Shown here in pieces: positions 56,599-64,000 of a DNA stretch of 64,000 bases. The position numbers and the translations under genes were made by a program. The notes beneath the pieces are model-generated. The model was not told the DNA's origin, searched no databases, and worked only from the letters and a program-made list of their open reading frames with translations. How positions within the stretch are numbered: the stretch's first letter is position 1; every line of letters starts with the position of its first letter. The stretch is from NCBI GenBank assembly GCA_023078555.1, contig CM041198.1, positions 8,789,836 through 8,853,835 of the forward strand, written 5' to 3'. The stretch is from Ulva prolifera. Lineage: Eukaryota; Chlorophyta; Ulvophyceae; Ulvales; Ulvaceae.

Positions 56599-59354
56599 AT
56601 GGCGCAGCGACCTCTGGCAGATGTGTCGGGCGTGATGGCGATGCTTCGCGCGTCCACCATTTCCGACTCGAGCTCGGAGCCCTCGACTTCGCGAACAATG
56701 CCTTCCTCTGCGACCAGCGGTAGCTGCAGCGCCAGCCGGCGCCGCCAAGCTGCCGCTGATGCCGATGACTGCCAGTACTGCGTCGGCTTCACCATGTCCC
56801 CGCGGATGTTCCGGGAGGTGTTCGGGCTGAGGGGGAGCATGCTGCCCGGGTCTTACGCGGCAGCAGCATTTGACCAAGACGCCGCCGTGACCTCGGAGGA
56901 GCTGCGGGTGTACCACTACCGCCAGTTCATGCTGAGCAGGCGCGCAGACCTGCCGCTGCAGCTGCGCGAGTCCGTGCAGCTGGACTGCCAGCATCGGCCA
57001 GCGATCGTCAGATTCGTGACGGTGCGGCCCGAGGCCTCGAGCGATATGAGGTGTAGGGTGGTACGATGGCAGCCACCCACTGGTGGAGTGGTGGCTGGGA
57101 ATCTGGCTATGCCCCCACGTGGGATCTGGGACCCACTGCAATCCAGATGTTGGTGCCAACCGGACGCATTGCGAATGGCCGATCCATGCATCGCCTGGTA
57201 GCAGCTGCTGGTGATTGCAGGTGCACGTTTCTGGTGTTGCAAATCAATTGAAACTGTAGACATCTCGGTGTGGACTGTGCTTCGAGCCGAGCGATGATGT
57301 CGATGGTGACCCTGTGTTCCAGGGCGTGCTGCCACCCAATCGCAGCGATGCGAGTGCATCATCTCCTGATGCACATGCAGCAGTGTTGGGTCGCTTTAAA
57401 GCAATTGCAGCAATTTTAGGGCTGCCACCCAAAAATTAGACCTGGATATTCGGAATTGTTCTATGTGAACGGCCCCGATGACCCAACACTGACATGCAGG
57501 AGGACATCCTGCCGATAGATCCGGCCAGTGCAGGCGTCTCCAGCAGAAACGCAGCCCGCATGGCAGAAATGGCACAGGTGCTCACAAGGGAGGGCCTCCG
57601 CATCAACCGCACGCTCCGCTCCAAATCCGCAGCCGCCACAGGCGCCGCGGCGGCCGATATGCACTCACCTCAGCAGCGCTGTGCGCCGAGCGGCCCGGCG
57701 GCGACGCCTGAAGCTGACACCGTCATCGTCCAGACGAACTTAGGTAACTGCCGGCGGCAGCAGAGCAAGCTGGTGGTGAAGGCGTTTGTGCGGCCGGAGG
57801 CGTACGCGGCGGTTCTGGAGGACGTGGGCCGCGGCAGCGAGGCGGCGGTGCCGTTTGCGGACGACCCGGCATGGCTGTACAGGGCGCGCTGGGTGACCAC
57901 CCTTCCCTTCATGTTTGCCCACCCCTCCATCACCAGGCACGCCCCCTCAAGATACCCCGCCCCCCAGGGGAATTCCATGGCTGTCGCCACTGTACATGTG
58001 GCCATGGCCAGCAGCCTTCGCGTGCACACCCGAAGCCGCATGCAGATGCTTGCGACCTGTCCCCCAGCAATCCCCTCTGCAGAAGCGTATGGTGCACAAT
58101 TTCAGCACAGCTGTCACTGCCGTGCTGTGCACCGTTCCTCATCAACTGCAAGACGTCGCCAAGCCAGTGCAGGATCAACACGAATGTCGAGGCGGTGATT
58201 CTGCGGGGCGACATCACCGGTCATGGCTTCCGCCCCGGGCCAAAACTCTCCTTCCTCCGTGCCTCCCAGCCCACACCCGCCCAGATCTACTACTCCACCG
58301 TCTACCCCTACTTCTTCGTCTCCACCTCGGTTCAGCCTGCACCGGCCCGAGGGGCACGTGTGTGTTGCACGACCCACACCCGTGACACCGAAGCGCCGGA
58401 CTCTGGCCGAGCGCCACCTCCTGCTCATGGATCCAGTGGCACTGGCGTGTCTGAGCTGGTGGAGGAGGCGGAGCCTGACGTCCACGTTGCGTGCTTCGAT
58501 GCCGAGGACCTCATGCATGTCATCGACGCGGTTGTGAGGAACCTGGCAGAGCAGGACGTGCGCGACGCAGACGCCGTGGCGCGGGCGACGCGGCGCACGC
58601 ACGGCGATGATGTCGGCCTCGAGGCGGAGCTCGTGCCGGTGCCATTCGGGGTGCCTGAGAGAGTGTACGATGCTGGCGGGGGCGGTGAGGGGTTCACCGC
58701 CGAGGAGCTGGCGCAGGCGGCGCAGCAGCAGGCGCTCGACTGTGGTGCGCCTCTCATCCCGAAGCTTAGGTCTCCACCAGTCGATGCAAGGACTGTCCGT
58801 TATCACTGGTGTTGATTCCAGGACAGGCAGGATGACCTGCCGGCGCGACCCTGGGGTGCCTGAACGCGGTTCGGACGGTGGGCGGTCCAGGGTGCCTGGA
58901 AGGTCTGCAATGCCATCCCTTTGCATTTGCTGCTGTGATCACCGGTCACAATCTGATGAGATAAGGCTGTTTCCAGCATACAAGTATCATGGTAGCAGCT
59001 GGTCAGAGGAACACGTGCTGAGCGTCACGCCAGGCTGGTGACGGCCGAGGCACTGTGCTTGTGCACAGCACTACCCGCAGAGCCGCTGCGTCAGGGTATG
59101 GACACCTCGCAGGGCAAGCACACGCTGACGGCGCTGGGGTGTGCTGTGCAGAGCAGTACGCGGCGATCGCCCGCCGCCTGCCTCAGTTCACGGCCTGGAA
59201 GGCCCAGCACACCGACCGCAACAGCGTTGTCAGCCACGCCAACATCCCCGCTGCCTCCGGCACGCCCTTCTCTCATCGCGGCGGAGGCTCGCATCGGGGC
59301 TCGGCGGGCCGCAGCTGGCGGCACAGCCGAGATGCAGGCGGGCGGTACTACTAG
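56599..59354 (+). CDS. Unrecognised multi-exon gene
   Basis: Four exons proposed: 56599-57057, 57500-57892, 58173-58744, 59152-59354. The last junction is strong (donor GTGCGC after LDC, acceptor TGTGCAG, then EQYAAIARRLPQFTAWKAQH) and leads to a Gly/Ser/Arg-rich end and a stop. The 57892/58173 junction does not keep phase as drawn, so a donor or a small exon is missing there. The N-terminus is Ser-rich; a well-composed block follows (QYCVGFTMSPRMFREVFGL; ELRVYHYRQFMLSRR; PAIVRFVTVRPE), then LVVKAFVRPEAYAAVLEDVG, VEAVILRGDITGHGFRPG, and an acidic stretch (ELVEEAEPDVHVACFDAEDL). No signal peptide or membrane segment seen, so probably intracellular. I do not recognise the family. The start is the first ATG of the open frame, preceded by ACC. 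Confidence 0.6.
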
Positions 59355-60094
59355 TAGCGCTGCTGACAACGTTGTCAGAGTTCACTCTGCTGTCACGCCT
59401 GGAGAAGTTGCGTCCCATATGGTAGTGCCGCATGATGTCGCCCGGGCCGCATGATCATGCACACGTGTGCGGCTGCGGGGTGTTGTGCAGATGGGGCTAT
59501 GTGTATATACACATATATTGTACGACAATTGTTGCTTTAAAGCCGGAGGGGCCGGTAGCACCGCCAGGACAACGATGAAGCACACGAACAACCCCAGATG
59601 CGCGATGGGGCTATGTGGCTCAGAGCTGGAGATGTTGATACAAAGCGACATTGCCGTGGCAATGTTGATGCAACAGGGATCAAGTAGTCAAGCTCCAGGA
59701 CTCTCGAGATGACGAGGTGACCTGGCAGCCGTTGCATGCGCAGCGAATGGCATCAGATGTGAAGTCGTGCGCTGCCAATCACTGCTGTGTAGGATGAGAG
59801 CTGCCATGGTGCTGCAGTGGTATACCTGAGAAGGCTGTGCTCTCATGCCATGGCGTCCCTTTTGTGTACACAAACAACATGTTGTAAGCGGGGACAATCC
59901 ACTGCATCAAATCGTATGCATGTTCGCGTCAGGATAGTCGTGTGATACACTCAAGCGCTCTACATATGTGCCCGGATCTCTGGGGGCCATATGCGCTGTG
60001 GGACATGGTAGCTGGCACCCCAGAGCGTCGCTGCGCTTTCAAAGAGCTTCAAAATGGAGTGCAACAGCAACTCAGCTTCGGCAGGCGTGTGGCC
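59355..60094. other. Spacer
   Basis: Contains the 3' UTR of the preceding gene and unremarkable sequence up to the truncated repeat. TATATACACATATA at 59503 is the only notable short motif. Confidence 0.5.
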
Positions 60095-61456
60095 AGTTAT
60101 GTGTCGCGTCAAAAGGGGCCCAGCAGCCTGCCAGCAGCACCCTGCCAGCCTGCCAACTCCGGTGGCCAGTCTCGGGCCTGGAACTCGCATGTGCCATCAT
60201 GCACCGCACTGGCTTAAATTTGACACAATACTGCTGTTTATCATGTCTACTCAATTTCAGCTGCATCGAACAGCTCTGTGTGTCTTCGGCTCTGGTAGCT
60301 GTGGGCCCGGCTCCCCAGCCTAATGGTGTCGATGCCACCGTTCTCTCGCAAACTGTGTGCCAGTAATGACACAGCATAGCTTAATCTGATTAGCTGTTGT
60401 ACCATACGAATTGTGTCATAGCAACATGCTGTGCCTGTATGACGTACAGCACACGTATCCTCGTGTCGAATACGGCTTCTTCAGATCGCAATAACCCGTA
60501 CTTTCGCATGACCGGCTGCATGAAGGCTTCGGACAGGTGCCTTACAGCGGAACTCACGGATGTCATGCCAATGCCGCGTTGAGTGCGCACACAGGTCCCA
60601 CAAACAAAACGTGCATATCGTGTGGGTGCCCGTCTTTGAAGACACATGCGGAGGCTGCAGCCGATGTCTATTCCATAATGTTGTTGCAATTGTGGATCAG
60701 GGACACGGGATATCTTGTTGCCAAACGGACCACCACCACAGTGGCACAGGCGGTGTGTGCCTTACAGCCCAACTGCTGCAGCAGCATTGGTCCCCACGCT
60801 TGGTCGCAATGGATTCTACGCCGTCTTGTTGCGGGAATCACTGCACTGATCGCGAAAGAGCGTGCCAGCACGCTGTCATCAACATAGCTGCTCCACATCA
60901 AGGGCCGCGCATCTGCAAAATTATTTCCAACATGGCTGCCTATCCACCTCTATGCACACAGCACCTCGCTACACATAGCTTGACACAATATCCAGCAAAA
61001 CAAGAGGTCCAACTCGATCATCGCTCAGCCATCGTTGCAGAGCCAGAACATGCCTCTGCAACGAACCGGGAGTCATCAGCAGTGCACGCGCAAAACGCCC
61101 ACCTACGATGACTGAGCGGGGTCCTAATGGAAATGCATAGGTACCGGAGTATGTATCCTCTGCAGTGGAATGAACACATGCAAACACGGGTGTGCTGTGC
61201 GAGAGTCTGGTGCGCACAGCACACGCACGGCCCATCACCATGCACACAACGTGCAGCACCTGCAGCTGAATATTGGCAGCCGTACTCCTTGAGATAGGTG
61301 CATTAACATAATCACATTTCAGAGCTGTGCGATCTCCAGTTCCAGAGCGGTGAGCTGGGATGTGCTGCGCGAGTGCCGTAAATCTGCCGTACTGTGTGCC
61401 AGCACAAGCACAGACCATCTCCATGCACGCAACGTGCAGCAGCTGCAGGTAGGTTG
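60095..61456 (+). repeat. Truncated copy of the Harbinger-like element interior
   Basis: Matches 36325-37740 in the same orientation, starting at AGTTATGT/CGCGTCAAAAGGGGCCC and ending after one full 183-bp unit plus a partial one. The outer TIRs, the TAA duplication and the extra satellite units are absent. Shared landmarks include TATCCTCGTGTCGAATACGG and CTCTGGTAGCTGTGGGCCC. Confidence 0.85.
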
Positions 61457-61603
61457 GCATATGCGACAACAACGTCGCTCCATACGGCCATACGGCTTCC
61501 TTGCTCGCTGCTTGCGAGCGACTCGTTCACAGAAACTGCACCTTGGCGGCAGAGCAGGGATCAATGTGATATCGAAAACGATATGCACGCAACGGTTGTA
61601 TAA

Positions 61604-62490
61604 ATGGCACGGTGTTTGCGACGGATTGTTCAGCGCGCAGGCTGCAGCCATACCCGTGCGTCACTACCCGACTTGCGCAGAGAATACCAGGCGGGCTTTC
61701 CACAACTCGCCCAAATATGCAAGCTACCACAGTATGAGCCTAGAGCCTCACAGGCTTACAATGCACCTCTACTCGGTATATGCGTGTATGGCAATTGTAT
61801 CAGAACTTTGCATCTTGGCTGTGTCTCCGGGTGCCGTGCCGGTCGAAGTCATTTTTGAAATTACAGTTGACCGACCATGTTCCGATGTCGGAGCGACTCG
61901 CAAGCATCTCCATGCTATCAGCACCCGTCAGCAGCATGAATGTGGCACATGCGCGTGCCATGGTACGCCAGAGGCCTTCCCTCTACACCAAGACGAGCAA
62001 GCGGCATACAAGGTGCTCCACTCGCGTTTTGCCATGCTGGATTCGCAATCTGGGGTCGACCTGGACAACAGGCGGAGTGTCCGGTTCTTGTGTGAAGGTC
62101 TGAAGTGCCGCCTGCTTCGTCGACCAGGTGTAGTACGCCTGGGACAGCTGCAGTAAGCCAGCTACCGATGCTGTCACATTTCAGCACGATTCCGATTCGT
62201 GTACTGTGATTTGCAGGCTTGCGGCGGAAGTTGATGTCGTCACGCTGATTGCCCCTGTTGCGGCGGGGGTTTTAGCCAGTGTGACTGGAGGCATGCTCGT
62301 CATACTCGTGAACAAGGCCGACAAGGCTGACCTGTTTCGTCTCGAGGACAAGTTGGAGCAGAAGCTCGACAAGATGGACCAGAAGATGGACAAAATGGAC
62401 CAGAAGCTCGACAAGAATATGCAATACACGTATTTGGGGTTCATGGTGCTTGCGTTGCTAATGGTGTTCAAGGACAAGCTCCCTACATAG
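61604..62490 (+). CDS. Possible small membrane/coiled-coil protein
   Basis: The last exon (62217-62490) is well supported: acceptor ATTTGCAG, then 91 codons with a hydrophobic helix (VVTLIAPVAAGVLASVTGG), a charged coiled coil of LDKMDQKMDKMDQKLDK type, a second helix (YTYLGFMVLALLMVF) and a stop. The layout (coiled coil then C-terminal membrane anchor) recalls DUF1640/CCDC90-type mitochondrial proteins, but no diagnostic motif was seen. Upstream, a donor GTAAGC at 62155 joins in phase to a frame running from 61461. Alternatively the gene starts at 61604 (MARCLRRIVQRAGCSHTRAS, like a mitochondrial presequence) and needs more introns. The 5' structure is therefore unresolved. Confidence 0.42.
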
Positions 62491-62858
62491 GCGTTGTGAT
62501 GCGCTATGTACAGTGTTGAAAGGATAGCATTATGTTGTGTTGCTGGAAGCAAGTTGGTGCAGGGTCAGCGAGGCGTACATTGTAATCTAGTGCCATTTCT
62601 TGAAGTGGCAAGACTTTGTATCGCCAGTTGACCTGCTTTTGTAACTCTTTTCATGCGCTCTTCTTGAACTATTCTTGATGTTGTGATGTGGCTGATGCCA
62701 TTTCGCTGCAGCTGCACTGTACCTCGTTATCTCCAGTACTGCAGCGTTGAGGGCTGCAGCCGAGGTGGCACATTTGACACTGTTCAGAACACAATAGGTA
62801 CATAAGGCAAGACGCCACAGTTTACCTACGGATTTCGACTCAGTATCCTAATCATCAG
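62491..62858. other. Spacer
   Basis: 3' flank of the preceding gene up to the retroelement remnant. Nothing recognised. Confidence 0.5.
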
Positions 62859-63071
62859 AGGTCGAGCTAATTGCGATGAGTGCTGCAGAAGACGAGCTCA
62901 TGTGGATGAAGCAGTTGCTTCTCGACGAGGAGCTGGTCCCACGTAAGCTGCCTCTGTGGGGTGATAATAAGAGTGCCAACATTTTGGCACTCTTATATTA
63001 ATGTTAAGGTTAATGTTGTGTCCACGGACAGATCCAAGCACATTCATGTGCGGCACTTGCGTAGCAGCTGA
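62859..63071 (+). mobile_element. Fossil Ty1/copia RNase H fragment
   Basis: Translated similarity to the RNase H end of Ty1/copia polyproteins: EVELIAMSAAEDE, then WMKQLLLDEEL, GDNKSANILA and STDRSKHIHVRHLR, the typical order of copia (S.EAEY, W...LL, DNKSAI.LA, RTKHIDIR.H). Only this C-terminal piece is visible. No LTR, integrase or reverse transcriptase was found nearby. It is broken, with a few disruptions over about 210 bp, and looks moderately old. Confidence 0.75.
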
Positions 63072-63726
63072 GGTGCAGCCCTACCCCACTCACGTGAGCC
63101 ATGCGCATTGATCAACTGGCAGCGCGGATGTGGCTGGTTACTAGCAATACGACAATGCAGGTTGCTGTGACTGCATTCTGGGCTCGTTAAAAGGTCAAAT
63201 TTCCCGTCGCACGCATTGTGTGGCTGCCGCAGTCGGCGTGATGCGGCCACAAAGTTGCAGCCGCAGGGGGGGGGGCATACCCTATTCGACCCCGAAAGCC
63301 ATGGACAAAGCCCGCTTTGCATCTCCATATGATTCCAACCATCAAGATGCGAAAAACTACCATGACACAAAAAAAAAGTGCTGCAAGATGTCACCTGCTG
63401 GCTCCCATGCAGCCACCATGGCTCGCCGATCTCCCTGCAACTCATGCCGCTGCCCCTCCCAACCTGCTTCTACACGGCCGCTGACGCACATAAAAGGTCG
63501 GAATAACAAGACACCACCCCACAACACATTCTCCTACTGCAAAAATTCGGCCCGTGTAGAACGTCATATCCCCCCACTCCTACATCACCTCGCATAGGTC
63601 ACTTCCATGCCATGCATTGCAGGCCACATGTCACGCCACCCCTCCATGCGTGCATTGCATTGTCTGCCGCATCATCACGCACAAACCTGTGGGCTACGCT
63701 GCAGGATCATCCATTATCTGCAGGCA
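63072..63726. other. Spacer
   Basis: No gene recognised. Includes G8 (63266-63273) and A9 (63369-63377) tracts. Confidence 0.5.
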
Positions 63727-64000
63727 TCAGTCCATGATGTCCGGCCGGCAGAGCACCGTGCGGAACATCACGCCGGGGGCGCGCACGTACGCCCGCTCGC
63801 CGATGCTCGTGCACGTCTCCAGGTCCGCCTCGGCGCCCTGCTCCGCACACCACCCCGCCGCGCCGTTCTGCTCGCTCTTACACCGCGAGCCCTTCAGCGT
63901 CGCGCGGTCCGACACGCGTGCCCCGTAGCTCACGTTGAACCGCAGCCGGCTCCCGATGATGGCCACGTCTGTGCCGCTGCCACTCACCTCAACCCCTGTG
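63727..64000 (-). CDS. Partial gene entering from the right edge
   Basis: An open frame from the edge (VSGSGTDVAIIGSRLRFNV) to a stop at 63727, or to a donor GTGCTC at about 63757 if the exon is internal. It has four Cys and a beta-rich look (VAIIGSRLRFNVSYGARVSD; an NVS glycosylation-type site), which would suit an extracellular domain like those of the receptor kinases at the other end, but no direct sequence match was seen. Function unknown. Confidence 0.45.
   Translation of the reverse strand, partial: TGVEVSGSGTDVAIIGSRLRFNVSYGARVSDRATLKGSRCKSEQNGAAGWCAEQGAEADLETCTSIGERAYVRAPGVMFRTVLCRPDIMD

Overview
The window is nuclear DNA of an intron-rich, GC-rich eukaryote, most likely a unicellular green alga (chlorophyte-type). 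Evidence for a eukaryote: six multi-exon genes whose exon phases join exactly, a TFIIH core subunit, and TKL-type receptor kinases. Evidence for an alga is weaker: the style of the transmembrane kinases and of the hybrid histidine kinase, high coding GC and low-complexity Ala/Gly/Arg tracts. About half of the 5' splice sites read GTGCG, and several introns carry long C runs on the sense strand. The species cannot be named from sequence alone.

Left third (1-14.6 kb, minus strand): two head-to-tail paralogous receptor-like kinase genes. RLK-B (14586 to 5588) is complete, nine exons and about 1277 aa: signal peptide, ectodomain, one transmembrane helix, TKL kinase domain, Ser/Arg-rich tail. RLK-A (4613 to beyond the left edge) has the same exon phases and even the same first-exon length. 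A 32-bp minisatellite sits in an RLK-B intron.

14.6-26.9 kb is gene-poor. It holds an unclassified terminal-inverted-repeat element (15826-17264), an inverted pair of MITE-like repeats (18.7-20.1 kb), a gene for a secreted Ala/Cys-rich protein (22436 to 21207 or beyond, minus) and a cluster of palindromes just upstream of it.

26.9-34.6 kb (minus): a hybrid histidine kinase of about 1668 aa in eight exons, with a membrane N-terminus, HisKA, HATPase, a 750-residue disordered linker and a C-terminal receiver whose sequence is split by an 887-bp intron carrying an inserted hairpin.

34.6-41.4 kb: a 3.7-kb PIF/Harbinger-like DNA transposon (36048-39729, TAA target duplication) with an internal 183-bp satellite, then a microsatellite. 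A partial second copy of its interior lies at 60.1-61.5 kb.

41.4-52.1 kb: a divergent gene pair sharing a 588-bp promoter: TFIIH subunit p62/TFB1 (minus, six exons, 559 aa) and a large LOTUS-like, SUMO-motif-rich, Arg/Gly-tailed protein (plus, at least 1739 aa).

52-64 kb: long non-coding stretches, an unrecognised four-exon gene (56599-59354, plus), a possible small membrane/coiled-coil protein (ending 62490), a fossil Ty1/copia RNase H fragment (62859-63071), and a partial minus-strand gene at the right edge. The genes share no obvious pathway. The common themes are membrane signalling (two RLKs, one hybrid HK) and nuclear/RNA functions (TFIIH, LOTUS-like protein).
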